From NCBI RefSeq assembly GCF_006337105.1, contig NZ_CP040871.1, positions 2,560,501 to 2,624,500 of the forward strand: a DNA stretch of 64,000 nt, given 5' to 3'. Both the position numbers and the translations under genes were made by a program. This DNA is from Thermomonas aquatica (lineage in GTDB: Bacteria > Pseudomonadota > Gammaproteobacteria > Xanthomonadales > Xanthomonadaceae). The notes beneath the pieces were generated by a model. The model was not told the DNA's origin. It ran no database searches and saw only the letters and a program-made list of their open reading frames with translations. Of the stretch, positions 27,075-38,034 are shown piece after piece. Numbering within the stretch: the stretch's first letter is position 1; each line of letters begins with the position of its first letter.

Positions 27075-27098
27075 AAAAACCCCGCACATGGTGGGGTT
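27075..27098 (-). terminator. Terminator of tRNA-Phe
   Basis: Read on the minus strand, AACCCC, a nine-base loop and GGGGTT are followed by a T run (complement of 27075-27079), 19 bases after the tRNA 3' end. Confidence 0.7.
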
Positions 27099-27116
27099 CG
27101 CGATCGTTCACCGGAA

Positions 27117-27192
27117 TGGTGGCCGGGGAGGGAATCGAACCCCCGACACGGGGATTTTCAATCCCCTGCTCTACCAACTGAGCTACCCGGCC
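27117..27192 (-). tRNA. tRNA-Phe (GAA)
   Basis: A 76-base tRNA with encoded CCA. The acceptor stem GGCCGGG pairs with CCCGGCC. The D arm has AGCTCAGTTGGTAGAGC. The anticodon loop TTGAAAA gives anticodon GAA on a GGGGA/TCCCC stem. The T loop is TTCGATT. A TATCAT -10-like box lies at 27219-27224 on the minus strand. No integrase or att-like repeat is seen beside it. Confidence 0.97.
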
Positions 27193-27337
27193 AGTGCAGC
27201 CGGTGAAACGAGCCGCGCATGATACGGGGCGAAGCCGGGCAGGGCAAGCCGGACGGCCGCTGAACGCGCTGCGCCGGGTAAAGCATCCGTTGGGCGAGCG
27301 GGGAGCAAGATCATCGCCACCACTGCCGGAGACCGCC

Positions 27338-27757
27338 ATGAAAGCCCTGATCATCCCGATGCTCGCCGTGCTTGGCCTTGGCGCCTGCGCGACCAACCGC
27401 GCCAGCGATGCGGATCGCCTGGCCATGTACCAGGCGCATTCGGGTGCACCGGTGAAGCAGATCCGCTTCTACAACGCGATGGGCTGGGACCGCATCGACG
27501 ACGAGCACGTCCTGCTCAGCATGCGGCCGAAGGAAACCTGGCTGATGAAGGTCTCTGGCCCGTGCCTGGATTGGGGCAGTGCGTCGCCGGTATTGCGGTT
27601 GAGTTCGACCGGTCCGTACGTGATGGCGAAGCTCGATCGCATCCTGACTGACGGTTCCCCGGTGAGTTGCAGGATCGAGGAAATCCGCCCGGTCGACGTG
27701 CAGGCGGTGCGTGCGACCGAGGCGGCGCTGCGCGCTCAGGCGTCGGAGGGCACGTAA
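27338..27757 (+). CDS. DUF6491 family lipoprotein
   Basis: A 139-residue lipoprotein: [18 protein letters not shown] with the lipobox cysteine at residue 17. The body ([18 protein letters not shown], then PCLDW and a strand [18 protein letters not shown]) fits DUF6491, a family common in Xanthomonadaceae with unknown role. Its 3' end overlaps the convergent yggX by 22 bases. The 145-base gap before it holds only the tRNA promoter. Confidence 0.8.
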   Translation: MKALIIPMLAVLGLGACATNRASDADRLAMYQAHSGAPVKQIRFYNAMGWDRIDDEHVLLSMRPKETWLMKVSGPCLDWGSASPVLRLSSTGPYVMAKLDRILTDGSPVSCRIEEIRPVDVQAVRATEAALRAQASEGT

Positions 27758-28008
27758 CCCGCCGGCTTTTCCGCGCCGCCGCCGAACAGGAACTTCAGCA
27801 TCTCGCCTTCCAACAAGGCGCGGTGCTGCGGGTTGAGCGGCGACAGCCGGTTCTCGTTGATCAGCATGGTCTGGTGCGCCAGCCAGCGCTGCCAGGCCGG
27901 CTTGCCGACGCTGGCGAACACGCGCTTGCCGGCTTCGCCGGGCCAGGGGGCGAAATCCAGGCCCTCGGTTTCGATCTGGTCCACTTCGCAGAACACCATC
28001 CGCGCCAT
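27736..28008 (-). CDS. yggX: Fe(2+)-trafficking / oxidative damage protection protein
   Basis: A 90-residue protein of exactly the family length: [18 protein letters not shown] with the conserved Cys near residue 7, then [20 protein letters not shown]. It protects Fe-S clusters. The ATG at 28008 is preferred over 28014: GGAGGA lies seven bases before the former and touches the latter. It directly follows mutY, an Fe-S enzyme, the arrangement seen in enterobacteria. Confidence 0.95.
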   Translation of the reverse strand: MARMVFCEVDQIETEGLDFAPWPGEAGKRVFASVGKPAWQRWLAHQTMLINENRLSPLNPQHRALLEGEMLKFLFGGGAEKPAGYVPSDA

Positions 28009-28010
28009 CG

Positions 28011-29054
28011 TCATTCCTCCAGCAATCGCCGCACCGGTGCGGGCAGGCCGATGGCCTTGAGTTCCGCGCGCGCTGCCCAGCGTAGATCGCCATTATCGCC
28101 GACCGCGTCGCGCGGCCGCACCCCGGCGATGCGGTGCGGATGGATCCGCAGCCGGTAGTGGCTGAAGCCGTGGACCATGGCGTCGCCGCTGCGCGCGGCA
28201 TCGAAATCGCCATCGACATGGCGCTCGAACCAGTGCCGCGCATCGGCGATGTCGGCATGTTCCGGCAGCGACCACAGCGATGCCCACACGCCGGTCGAGG
28301 GGCGACGTTGCAGCAATACGCGCTGCGATTCGTCCTCGATGACGAGCATGTGCGCCAAGCGTTCCGGCAGCGGCTTGCCCGGTTTAGGCGACGGCAGTTC
28401 GGCGACGCGGCCTTCGCGCAGCGCGGTGCAACCATCCTGCAAGGGACAGATCGCACAGGCCGGGTCGGCGCGCGTGCACAGGGTCGCGCCGAAATCCATC
28501 TGCGCCTGGGTGTAGTCGGCGAGCCGTGCATCCGGCAGCAGCGATGCCGCGATGCCCCACAATCTCTTCTCGACCGCGGGCGTGCCGGGCCAGCCTTCGA
28601 TGCCGAACAACCTGCTCAGCACGCGCTTGACGTTGCCGTCGAGGATCGGCGCGGCATCGCCCCAGGCCTGCGAGAGGATCGCGCCGGCGGTGCTGCGGCC
28701 GATGCCGGGCAGGGCGACCAGCGCCTCGAGATCGCGCGGCAGGTCGCCATCGTGCAGTTCGACGCAACGTTTCGCCGCCGCATGCAGGTTGCGCGCGCGG
28801 GCGTAGTAACCGAGTCCGGACCACAGCGCCAGCACCTCGTCCTGCGCTGCGTTCGCAAGCGATGACAGGTCGGGCAGTGCATCGACGAAGCGCTGGAAAT
28901 ACGGGATCACGACCGCGACCTGGGTCTGCTGCAGCATGATCTCGCTGAGCCAGACCCGGTACGGCGTGCGCGGATGCTGCCAGGGCAGGTCGTGGCGGCC
29001 GTGGCGGTCGAACCACGCGAGCAGGCGCGCGGTGTAGTCGCGTTCGATGTTCAC
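28011..29054 (-). CDS. mutY: A/G-specific adenine glycosylase
   Basis: A 347-residue base-excision enzyme removing A opposite 8-oxoG. The helix-hairpin-helix [14 protein letters not shown] and downstream [11 protein letters not shown] hold the catalytic Asp. The 4Fe-4S loop has cysteines spaced C-x6-C-x2-C-x5-C. The NUDIX-like C-terminal domain contains the HGFSHYRL motif. GTG start overlapping the AsmA-like stop (GTGA), chosen because it gives the family N-terminus; the frame is open further upstream without homology. Confidence 0.96.
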   Translation of the reverse strand: MNIERDYTARLLAWFDRHGRHDLPWQHPRTPYRVWLSEIMLQQTQVAVVIPYFQRFVDALPDLSSLANAAQDEVLALWSGLGYYARARNLHAAAKRCVELHDGDLPRDLEALVALPGIGRSTAGAILSQAWGDAAPILDGNVKRVLSRLFGIEGWPGTPAVEKRLWGIAASLLPDARLADYTQAQMDFGATLCTRADPACAICPLQDGCTALREGRVAELPSPKPGKPLPERLAHMLVIEDESQRVLLQRRPSTGVWASLWSLPEHADIADARHWFERHVDGDFDAARSGDAMVHGFSHYRLRIHPHRIAGVRPRDAVGDNGDLRWAARAELKAIGLPAPVRRLLEE

Positions 29055-30334
29055 GGCGAGGGCAGCGGCGCGATCGCCGGATCGTCCAGTTCGATTTCCA
29101 CGCCTTCCAGTCGCGCGCCGGCGACCTCGACGCGCGGCGTGCGCAGCCTGCCTTGCAGCGGCGGCAATGGCGAGCCGCCCGCATCGGCATTCATCCAGTC
29201 CAGTACGACGGGCAGGCGGAAGCGTGCGTCGAGCGCGGTGTCGTCGCGGCGCACCTGCAGCGATGCCATGTCGCTGAAATCGACGCGGCCGGCATAGTCC
29301 AGCGCGAACGGCATCGCGGACGTGGATGCCGACAACGGTGGCGGCAAGCTGGGCCATTGCTGCGGCCACGCGTCGATGCTGCCATCGAGCCGCAGCACCA
29401 GCCGCCGGCCCAGCGCCAGCGCGCCGCGCGCCTGCGCATCCGGGATCGCGCCTTCGCCATCCAGCACCAGCGCGGCCGGATCCAGCGACCATACCGCTTC
29501 GTCGAACAGCAACGGGCCGAACGCGCCGAGCGTGAATGGCAGGTCCGAGCCGGCCGAGACATAGCGCGCGGACATGCCGATCTTCGCCGGCGACATCCGC
29601 ACTTCGTCGTCGCCAAGGCGCAGCGGCCCGGACAGCCGCACCCGCGCCGGCAGCTTCCAGCCCTCGCCTTCGATGGTGATGCCGCCGATCGCGGCGATGC
29701 CGGCGCCGTTCTCCGGCTTGCTGAGGGCGATGTCGAGGTCGAACGGGATCCGCGTCGGCGGATCGAGGTAGCGGCCGCGCAGCTTGGTGTTCACCGGGGT
29801 TGTCGGCGACAGCGAGGGCAGGGCGATGTCGATGCCGTCGATGCTCCAGTCGTCGTTGACGATGCGGCCGCGCACGATGCGCAGGCCATCGCGCAGGGTG
29901 GGGATGCGGGTTTCGCTGGGCGGGCGGGTGGCCAGCCAGCGCTGCAGCGCCGGCACGTCCAGCACCGGCGCATCGAGTTCGACGCGTTGCACGGTGAGGT
30001 CGTCGCCGCGTGCGCGGATCGTGCGCCACGGCAGCGAGACGAACACGCGTTCGGCGCGCAGCAGCGGCGCCGGATCGCCGGGGCGCTGGACGACGACGTC
30101 GTGCAGCAGCAGTTGCGGCGTGCCGCGCAGGCGATAGTCGACTGCGCCCGAGGCGGTGATGCGCAAGCCGAGCGCATCGCCGACCTTGTCCAGCAGGAAG
30201 CCGGTGGCGCGCGGCGGCTGCATCAACCAGGCGAGCAGCGCGACCAGCAGCATCAGGACGACGCTGGCGATGGCCGTGATCCGCAGCAGGCGGCGAAGGG
30301 CCGGGATGCTCGGCTCCGTCGCGCTGGTGTTCAC
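29051..30334 (-). CDS. AsmA-like inner membrane/periplasmic protein
   Basis: A 427-residue protein with one N-terminal transmembrane helix (about residues 19-38), then a long beta-rich periplasmic part. TASGAVDYRLRGTPQLLLHDVVV is the AsmA-type N-terminal pattern: an early beta strand, then a paired strand describing nested layers. AsmA-family proteins act in envelope lipid homeostasis, several as lipid-transfer bridges; this one is short. It overlaps mutY and ftsY by four bases each. The link with these two genes is positional only. Confidence 0.7.
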   Translation of the reverse strand: MNTSATEPSIPALRRLLRITAIASVVLMLLVALLAWLMQPPRATGFLLDKVGDALGLRITASGAVDYRLRGTPQLLLHDVVVQRPGDPAPLLRAERVFVSLPWRTIRARGDDLTVQRVELDAPVLDVPALQRWLATRPPSETRIPTLRDGLRIVRGRIVNDDWSIDGIDIALPSLSPTTPVNTKLRGRYLDPPTRIPFDLDIALSKPENGAGIAAIGGITIEGEGWKLPARVRLSGPLRLGDDEVRMSPAKIGMSARYVSAGSDLPFTLGAFGPLLFDEAVWSLDPAALVLDGEGAIPDAQARGALALGRRLVLRLDGSIDAWPQQWPSLPPPLSASTSAMPFALDYAGRVDFSDMASLQVRRDDTALDARFRLPVVLDWMNADAGGSPLPPLQGRLRTPRVEVAGARLEGVEIELDDPAIAPLPSP

Positions 30335-31431
30335 CCGCCCAGGCTCTCCGGGAGCATGGCGTCGACGAACGCCTCGGCATCGAACACGCGCAGGTCCTCC
30401 GGGCGCTCGCCGATGCCGGCGTAGCGGATCGGGATGCCGAACTCGCGCGCCAGGGCGAATACCACGCCGCCCTTGGCGGTGCCGTCGAGCTTGGTGACCA
30501 CGAGGCCGGTGACGTTCACCGCGGCGTTGAACTGGCGCAGTTGCGAGATCGCGTTCTGGCCGGTGGTGCCGTCGATCACCATCAGCACCTCGTGCGGCGC
30601 CTCCGCATCCAGCTTGCCCAGCACGCGGCGGATCTTGCCGAGCTCGGCCATCAGGCCTTGCTGCGTGTGCAGGCGGCCGGCGGTATCGGCGATCAGCACT
30701 TCGGTGCCGCGCGCCTTCGCCGCCTGCAGCGCATCGAAGGCGACCGAGGCCGGATCCGCGTCCTGTCCCTGTGCGACCACCGCAACGCCGTTGCGCTCGC
30801 CCCAGGCCTGCAGCTGTGCGACCGCGGCGGCGCGGAAGGTGTCGCCGGCGGCCAGCATCAGGCTGCGGCCTTCGTCCTTGTAGCGGCGCGCCAGCTTGCC
30901 GATGGTGGTGGTCTTGCCGACGCCGTTGACGCCGACGGTGAGGATCACGAACGGCCTGCGGCTGGTGTCGATCTCAAGCGGTTTCGCCACCGGCGCCAGC
31001 ATCGCCACGAGTTCCGCGCGCAACGCCTTGAGCAAGGCGCGCGCGTCGGCGAACTCGCGCGCCTTCATCCGCTTGCGCAGTTTTTCGGTCAGCTCGGTGC
31101 TGGCGGTCACGCCGACGTCGGCGGTGATCAGCGCGGTCTCGATCTCGTCGAGCAGGTCGTCGTCGAGTACCGGATTGCGGCCGATCAGCTCGGCCACGTC
31201 GGTATTCAGCAGCTTGCCGATCCGCTGCATCCAGCCGAGTTTGCCGGCGGCCGCTGCTGCCGGCTCCCGCGGGGCGTGCCCGGCCGGCGCCTCGAGCTCG
31301 GGTGCGGCCGGCGCGGCTTGGACAGCCATTCGGCTGTCAGAAGCGGCGGGGGCGGTGGAAACGTCGGGTTGGGTCGCCTCCGCTGCGCGCTCGGGCGCAT
31401 CGGGTTTCTTGCGGCGGAACCAGCTGACCAT
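30331..31431 (-). CDS. ftsY: Signal recognition particle receptor FtsY
   Basis: A 366-residue SRP GTPase. The A region (to about 75) is short and Pro/Ala/Glu-rich. The N domain precedes the G domain, with P-loop GVNGVGKTTTIGKLA, the insertion-box segment DTFRAAAVAQL, DTAGRLHTQ and TKLDGTAKGG. It docks ribosome-nascent chains to SecYEG. Start MVSWFRRKK places basic residues at the membrane-binding N-terminus. Only 60 bases separate it from the divergent rsmD. Confidence 0.96.
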   Translation of the reverse strand: MVSWFRRKKPDAPERAAEATQPDVSTAPAASDSRMAVQAAPAAPELEAPAGHAPREPAAAAAGKLGWMQRIGKLLNTDVAELIGRNPVLDDDLLDEIETALITADVGVTASTELTEKLRKRMKAREFADARALLKALRAELVAMLAPVAKPLEIDTSRRPFVILTVGVNGVGKTTTIGKLARRYKDEGRSLMLAAGDTFRAAAVAQLQAWGERNGVAVVAQGQDADPASVAFDALQAAKARGTEVLIADTAGRLHTQQGLMAELGKIRRVLGKLDAEAPHEVLMVIDGTTGQNAISQLRQFNAAVNVTGLVVTKLDGTAKGGVVFALAREFGIPIRYAGIGERPEDLRVFDAEAFVDAMLPESLGG

Positions 31432-31491
31432 GAGGCCGGGGGAATGTCGGAGAATGGCGCGCATGGTAGCACCCGCCTTCCTTCCGCCCCG

Positions 31492-32091
31492 ATGAACAAA
31501 CCACCCCGGCCAAGTCGCGGCGAGGCCGCCGGCAGCGTGCGCATCATCGGCGGCCGTTGGCGCGGCACCCGCTTGCAGGTGCCGCACAAGCCGGGCCTGC
31601 GGCCGACCTCCGACCGCGTCCGCGAGACCCTGTTCAACTGGCTGATGCCGGTGCTGCCGGGGGCGAAGGTGCTGGATCTGTTCGCGGGCAGCGGGGCGCT
31701 GGGGCTTGAAGCCGTGTCGCGCGGCGCGGCCTCGGCGCGCCTGGTGGAGGCCGATCCGCAGCTCGCGCAGGCGTTGGAGTCCACGGCGGCGCGGTTGGGT
31801 GCTAGTGCGGAGGTGCAGGTGCGGCAAGGCGACGCGCTGGCCTGGCTGGGCGCGGGCGATGGCGAACGCTACGACATCGCCTTCGTCGATCCGCCGTTCG
31901 GCGCCAACCTGTGGCCGGCGGTGCTTGGATTGTTGCCGGCACGCATGGCCGCCGATGCCTGGCTCTACCTCGAAAGCCCCGCCGACCATACGCCCCTGCT
32001 GCCCGCGGAATGGGCATTGCATCGCGAAAGCGGCACCCGCGAGGTGCGCTATGCGCTGTACCGGCGCGTTACACTTGCGCAAGTTCCTTAA
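31492..32091 (+). CDS. rsmD: 16S rRNA m2G966 methyltransferase
   Basis: A 199-residue enzyme with IIGGRWRGTRLQVP at the start, LDLFAGSGALGLEA (SAM binding) and VDPPFG (catalytic NPPY-type motif). Usual length. The ftsY/rsmD divergence and the following coaD reproduce a widespread gene order. Confidence 0.95.
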   Translation: MNKPPRPSRGEAAGSVRIIGGRWRGTRLQVPHKPGLRPTSDRVRETLFNWLMPVLPGAKVLDLFAGSGALGLEAVSRGAASARLVEADPQLAQALESTAARLGASAEVQVRQGDALAWLGAGDGERYDIAFVDPPFGANLWPAVLGLLPARMAADAWLYLESPADHTPLLPAEWALHRESGTREVRYALYRRVTLAQVP

Positions 32092-32610
<519 letters not shown>

Positions 32611-32673
32611 GCCGCGCACCACAACCGCAGCACCGCGAAAACGCACCATTACCGTAGAACGAGGGGAGAGCTT

Positions 32674-33162
32674 ATGAACACGATGACCCGCATGCTTGTG
32701 ATCGCCTGCCTGGCCCTGCCGTTCGCCGCATGCAAGAAGGAAGAAGCGCCGAAGGTGGTCGAAGCCGCGCCGCTGACCGCGCCGACCACCGACGACGTGG
32801 CCGCATGGCGCGCCTACGTCACCGACGTGGCCAAGCGCAACATGGACGGCATCACCAACAGCCCGTACGTCTACTTCCTGCCCGGCGAAAGCAGCGAAGG
32901 CTTCGGCGGCCAGTACGAACGCCTGCTGGAGAAGGTCGAAGGCGACCTCGGCCGCGGCATCGTCGAGGGCAACATGCTGGTGTTCGCCTCGCCGTCGTCG
33001 GCCAAGATCGGCGAGCTGGCGGTGACCGGCTTCGGCCACGTGCCGGCGGGTTCGCTGAAGAACGTCAAGGTCGTGTTCGTCGGCAAGGCCGAGGACAGCA
33101 TGAAGGTCGAGGCCGCATCCAAGGCGGCCGGCGTGAAGTACGTCTTCGTCCAGACCAAGTAA
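32674..33162 (+). CDS. Lipoprotein, unknown
   Basis: A 162-residue lipoprotein; lipobox LPFAAC with cysteine at residue 20, followed by KKEE. The rest is a soluble alpha/beta domain that ends with VKYVFVQTK. GAGGGGAG five bases before the ATG is a strong ribosome site, suggesting good expression. No family recognised. Confidence 0.72.
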   Translation: MNTMTRMLVIACLALPFAACKKEEAPKVVEAAPLTAPTTDDVAAWRAYVTDVAKRNMDGITNSPYVYFLPGESSEGFGGQYERLLEKVEGDLGRGIVEGNMLVFASPSSAKIGELAVTGFGHVPAGSLKNVKVVFVGKAEDSMKVEAASKAAGVKYVFVQTK

Positions 33163-33171
33163 GCGCACGAC

Positions 33172-33201
33172 GGTCCGCCCTTCCGCCGCGAAGGGCGGGC
33201 C
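33172..33201. other. Twelve-base-pair hairpin before the ferredoxin gene
   Basis: 33172-33183 pairs with 33190-33201 (one G-T pair, six-base loop). No T run follows on the plus strand. It may slow read-through from the lipoprotein gene or protect its mRNA end. Confidence 0.5.
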
Positions 33202-33219
33202 TTGCGGCCCATCCCCACG

Positions 33220-33474
33220 ATGTCGCTGAAGATCAACGAACTCTGCGTCAACTGCGACGTCTGCGAGCCTGTCTGCCCGAACAAGGCGATCTCGATGGGG
33301 CCGGACATCTACGTGATCGATCCCGCCCTGTGCACGGAATGCGTCGGCCACCACGACGAGCCGCAATGCGTGGTGGTGTGCCCGGTGGAATGCATCGATC
33401 CCGATCCGGAGCATCCGGAAACCAACGAACAGTTGCTGGCCAAGCTGGCGAGACTGCAGGGAGGCGCGCCATGA
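33220..33474 (+). CDS. YfhL-family 2[4Fe-4S] ferredoxin
   Basis: An 84-residue ferredoxin. CVNCDVCEPVCP supplies cluster one. The second set, starting CTECVGHHDEPQC and ending VVCPVEC, has the eight-residue insertion typical of the AlvinFd/YfhL type. Electron carrier, partner unknown. Start at 33220 (MSLKINELCV) fits the family. Its stop overlaps ggt by four bases. Confidence 0.93.
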   Translation: MSLKINELCVNCDVCEPVCPNKAISMGPDIYVIDPALCTECVGHHDEPQCVVVCPVECIDPDPEHPETNEQLLAKLARLQGGAP

Positions 33475-35192
33475 ACCGTTTCGCGATCTTCGTATTGGCC
33501 CTGCTGCTGCCGGTTTCGGCATTCGCCCAATCCGCCGCGGCGGACGCGCGTAAGCCGCCGGGCGCAGCGGTGGCATCGGCGCATTCACTCGCCACCGAAG
33601 CCGGCATCCAGACCCTGAAGCAGGGCGGCAATGCCTTCGATGCGGCGGTCGCGGTGTCCTCGGTGCTGTCGGTGGTGGAGCCGATCAGCTCCGGCCTGGG
33701 CGGCGGCGGTTTCTTCCTGCTGCACGATGCCAGGACCGGCAAGGACGTATTCGTCGATGCGCGCGAAACCGCGCCGGCAGCGGCCACCCCGGACAAATAC
33801 CTGGACAAGACTGGCGGCCTCGATCGCGATCGCGCCGAAAACGGGCCGTGGGCGGCGGGCATCCCCGGCTTGCCGGCGGCACTGGTGCACGTGGCGGAAC
33901 AGTACGGCCGGTTGCCGCTGAAACAGACGCTGGCGCCGGCGATCCGCATCGCCCGCGACGGCTTCCCGGTCTATGGCCGCTTCGCCCGCGGCTATGCAGA
34001 GCGCAGCGAGGTCATGCAGCGCTATCCGGGCACGCGCGAGGTGTTCCTGCGCAATGGCCATGCGCCGAAGGAAGGCGAATTGTTCAAGCAGCCGGAACTG
34101 GCGCGCACGCTGGAACTGCTGGCGGCGAAGGGTTTCGATGGCTTCTATCGCGGCGATACCGCGAAGAAACTGATCGCGGGCGTGAACAAGGCCGGCGGCC
34201 ACTGGACCGCGGACGAACTCGCCGGCTACCGGGTCAAGGAACGCGAACCGCTGCGCTTCGAATACGACGGCTGGGACATCGTGACCGCGCCGCCGCCGTC
34301 CTCCGGCGGCATCGCGCTGGCCGAGATGTTGCAGATCCTGGAGCCGTGGGACCTGGCCAGGCTGCCGCAGGCGGAGCGCGTGCACCTGGTGGTCGAGGCC
34401 ATGCGGCGTGCCTTCCGCGACCGCACCTTCTACCTCGGCGATCCGGATTTCGTGAAGATCCCGGTGAAGACCCTGATGGATCCGGACTATGCCGCGGGCC
34501 TGCGCGCGACCATCCATCCGGACAAGGCCACCCCCAGCGACCTGCTGTCCGGCGAACCGACCCCGCTGGAAGACGAGGAAACCACCCACTTCTCGATCAT
34601 CGACGCCGAAGGCAACCGCGCCGCGGTGACGCAGACCGTGAACCTGCTGTTCGGCTCGGGCCTGATCCCCTCCGGCACCGGCGTCTTGCTCAACAACGAG
34701 ATGGACGATTTCGCGCTGAAGCCGGGCACGCCGAACGCCTTCGGCGTGATGGGCTACGAAGCGAACGCACCCAAGCCGGGCAAGCGCATGCTCAGCTCGA
34801 TGACGCCGACCTTCATGTCGAACGCGGACAAGGTGGCGGTGATCGGCACGCCGGGCGGCACCCGCATCATCACCATGGTGCTGCTCGGCATGCTCGGCTA
34901 CGCGGACGGCCTGGATGCGCCGCAGGTGGCCGCGCTCAAGCGCTACCACCACCAGTGGTGGCCGGACGTGGTCGATACCGAGCGCGATGCCCTGCCGGCC
35001 GACGTGGTCGCCGCACTGCGGGCGATGGGCCACGTCGTCACCGTGCCCGGCGAAGACAACCAGGGCCGGCGTTCCAGCGATGCCTGGGGCAACATGAACA
35101 CGGTGCTGTGGGACAGGCGCGGCAACTCGCTCAGCGCTGGCAGCGACCCACGCAACGGCGTCGGCAAGGCGGAAGTGCTGGCATCGCCCTAG
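33471..35192 (+). CDS. ggt: Gamma-glutamyltransferase
   Basis: Cleaves gamma-glutamyl bonds such as in glutathione. A 573-residue proenzyme with signal peptide (cleaved near AFAQS). The autoprocessing nucleophile is Thr371 in ETTHFSII, which becomes the N-terminus of the small subunit. PPPSSGGIALAEMLQI in the large subunit and LSSMTPTF in the small subunit are family motifs. Periplasmic. Translationally coupled to the ferredoxin gene, an unusual pair without an obvious functional link. Confidence 0.94.
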   Translation: MNRFAIFVLALLLPVSAFAQSAAADARKPPGAAVASAHSLATEAGIQTLKQGGNAFDAAVAVSSVLSVVEPISSGLGGGGFFLLHDARTGKDVFVDARETAPAAATPDKYLDKTGGLDRDRAENGPWAAGIPGLPAALVHVAEQYGRLPLKQTLAPAIRIARDGFPVYGRFARGYAERSEVMQRYPGTREVFLRNGHAPKEGELFKQPELARTLELLAAKGFDGFYRGDTAKKLIAGVNKAGGHWTADELAGYRVKEREPLRFEYDGWDIVTAPPPSSGGIALAEMLQILEPWDLARLPQAERVHLVVEAMRRAFRDRTFYLGDPDFVKIPVKTLMDPDYAAGLRATIHPDKATPSDLLSGEPTPLEDEETTHFSIIDAEGNRAAVTQTVNLLFGSGLIPSGTGVLLNNEMDDFALKPGTPNAFGVMGYEANAPKPGKRMLSSMTPTFMSNADKVAVIGTPGGTRIITMVLLGMLGYADGLDAPQVAALKRYHHQWWPDVVDTERDALPADVVAALRAMGHVVTVPGEDNQGRRSSDAWGNMNTVLWDRRGNSLSAGSDPRNGVGKAEVLASP

Positions 35193-35216
35193 CGTTTGGC
35201 CATGCAGGCGGTCGCG

Positions 35217-35930
35217 TCAGGGCTTCGTCGGTCCGGCCTGTTCACGGATGGTTTCGGGGTCGCCCACGGTGACTTCGCCCGGCGCGCCGCCCGGCAGCGG
35301 GCGCAGGATGGTTTCGGCGGCGGCCTGGTCCAGCAGTTGGACGGCCTGGGTCCCGCCCATCGGGCGGTCGATCCCGGAGATCTGGATCCGCAAAAGCGGA
35401 TCGTGCAGGAGTTCCTGGCGTAGCTGGCGGCTCTCGCGCTCGTAGCGTTGCTGTGCGCGTGGCAAGACGAAACGGTCGGCGTATTCGAACTTCATGCGGT
35501 TCCACAGCGCGTTGGCGGCATCTCGAACCTCGGAATTCGCCTCGCGCCACCTGCTCGCCAGTACTTCGCGCTGCATCCGGTCCTGCTTGCGTTCGGCGGA
35601 CAGGGCCAGCCATGCTAGCCCCAGCGGTTCGTCCCGGGCCAAGGTATCGCCGCGCACCAGCAGCAGGCCGAGGTTGAACATGGCGCGCTTGTCGCCCCAC
35701 CGCGCGGATTCCTCGTACATCGCGCGCGCCTTGCGCGGATTGCCCTCCTGCAGAGCCTTGTTGCCCGCGCAGAAGTAGTAATCGCCTGGCAGGTAGCGCT
35801 CGGCGCCCGCGGCGCAGGCGATGCGTTCGATATCGGCGAAATGGCCCGCTCGCGACTGCGCGCCGGCGACCTGCACGGCCGCAGACGCGCAAATGCAGGA
35901 CAATAGGCAGAGCAAGGTCCGTGCGCCCAT
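35217..35930 (-). CDS. Exported Sel1-like repeat protein
   Basis: A 237-residue protein with a signal peptide (cut near VAGAQ). Residues 55-110 form Sel1/TPR-type helices ([42 protein letters not shown]). The C-terminal part is charged and helical. GGGAGGAG precedes the ATG, fixing the start. Probably a periplasmic scaffold; partner unknown. Confidence 0.78.
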   Translation of the reverse strand: MGARTLLCLLSCICASAAVQVAGAQSRAGHFADIERIACAAGAERYLPGDYYFCAGNKALQEGNPRKARAMYEESARWGDKRAMFNLGLLLVRGDTLARDEPLGLAWLALSAERKQDRMQREVLASRWREANSEVRDAANALWNRMKFEYADRFVLPRAQQRYERESRQLRQELLHDPLLRIQISGIDRPMGGTQAVQLLDQAAAETILRPLPGGAPGEVTVGDPETIREQAGPTKP

Positions 35931-36025
35931 CGGCTCCTCCCGTGAGCCCGCGCCCACGGAATTCCCTACTACTCCCGCGTCCGCCGCCTTGCAAGTGCGG
36001 GAAGCGCAAATCAGGGACGAACGCC

Positions 36026-36916
<891 letters not shown>

Positions 36917-36925
36917 GCCCTGACG

Positions 36926-37312
36926 ATGCCCAAGATCACCCTGTTGTTCGCCGCCTTGCACGCCTTGTTGTTGCTGGCGCTGGCGGTGCCGATCGCGCGG
37001 TACCGGCATGCGCACAAGATCGGCCTGGGCGATGGCGGCGACAAGCTGCTCGCGCGCAGGATCCGCGTGCACGGCAACTTCATCGAGCATGTGCCGTTGG
37101 CACTGCTGTTGCTGGCGATGCTGGAGCTGTGCGGCTTGCCGGCGGTCGGGGTTTGGAGCTTCGGCAGCGTCCTGCTGCTCGGCCGGCTGTTGCATGCCGC
37201 CGGGTTGTCACGCCACGGCGGCTACTCGTTCGGGCGCTTCTGGGGTACCTCGCTGACCTGGCTGTCGCTGCTGCTGATGGCCCTGGCGGGCCTGTGGCTG
37301 GCGCTGCGCTGA
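36926..37312 (+). CDS. MAPEG family membrane protein
   Basis: A 128-residue four-helix membrane protein. The family signature lies after helix one: ARRIRVHGNFIEHVPLALLL, with the Arg/His/Asn/Glu typical of MAPEG glutathione transferases. YecN/YrhP-like bacterial members have unknown substrates. Probably co-transcribed with the MBL hydrolase, which would be consistent with detoxification. Confidence 0.87.
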   Translation: MPKITLLFAALHALLLLALAVPIARYRHAHKIGLGDGGDKLLARRIRVHGNFIEHVPLALLLLAMLELCGLPAVGVWSFGSVLLLGRLLHAAGLSRHGGYSFGRFWGTSLTWLSLLLMALAGLWLALR

Positions 37313-37319
37313 GCGCGGC

Positions 37320-37952
37320 TCAATCCACCGGCGTACCGAACAAACGATCGCCGGCATCGCCCAGCCCGGGCAGGATGTAGGCATCGTCGTTGAGGCGCTG
37401 GTCGATCGCGGCGACGTAGACCTCGATGTCCGGATGCGCGGTTTCGAGTGCGCGCAGGCCTTCCGGCGCGGCGACCAGGAACAGGCACTTGAAGCGCGTG
37501 CAGCCGGCGGCCTTGAGCATGTCGATGGCGGCGATCGCGCTGCCGCCGGTGGCGAGCATCGGGTCGATCAGCATCGCCGTGCGTTGGCCCATGTGGTCGG
37601 CCAGCCGCTCGTAATAGGTTTCCGGCTGGTGCGTGGTCTCGTTGCGGCGCAGGCCGATCACGCTGACCGCGGCGGACGGCAGCATCGCCTGCACGCCGGG
37701 CAGGAAGCCGAGGCCCGCGCGCAGGATCGGCACCAGCGTGACCTTTTCGCCGCGCACGTGCGCCACGTCCAATGGCCCGGCCCAGGTGGGTACGCTGCGG
37801 GTTTCCACCGGCATGTCGCGGGTGGCCTCGTAGGCGAGCATCGCGGCGATCTCGCTGGCCAGCTGGCGGAACAGCACCGGATCGGTGCCGATGTCGCGCA
37901 GCTTGCCGAGCTTGTGCTGGATGAGCGGATGGCGGACTTCGACGGTCTTCAT
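37320..37952 (-). CDS. upp: Uracil phosphoribosyltransferase
   Basis: Salvages uracil to UMP with PRPP. A 210-residue protein with the PRPP-binding [16 protein letters not shown] motif and the C-terminal family block [13 protein letters not shown]. Length is standard. Seven bases separate it from the convergent MAPEG stop. Confidence 0.96.
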   Translation of the reverse strand: MKTVEVRHPLIQHKLGKLRDIGTDPVLFRQLASEIAAMLAYEATRDMPVETRSVPTWAGPLDVAHVRGEKVTLVPILRAGLGFLPGVQAMLPSAAVSVIGLRRNETTHQPETYYERLADHMGQRTAMLIDPMLATGGSAIAAIDMLKAAGCTRFKCLFLVAAPEGLRALETAHPDIEVYVAAIDQRLNDDAYILPGLGDAGDRLFGTPVD

Positions 37953-37980
37953 CCGCGCAGGCTAGCGCAGGCGGGGCCCA

Positions 37981-38013
37981 AAACAGAACAGGGCAGCCAC
38001 TGGCCGCCCTGTT
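37981..38013 (-). terminator. Terminator of the class III aminotransferase gene
   Basis: A 12-base stem (37987-37998 with 38002-38013, one mismatch, loop ACT) followed on the minus strand by a T-rich stretch. Confidence 0.7.
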
Positions 38014-38034
38014 CGATGCCGCGAGATGCGCAAA

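Noticed and set aside
27117..27192. tRNA-Phe as an integration site of a genomic island
   Set aside because: No integrase gene and no direct repeat of the tRNA 3' end is found within the window; flanking genes are core genes.
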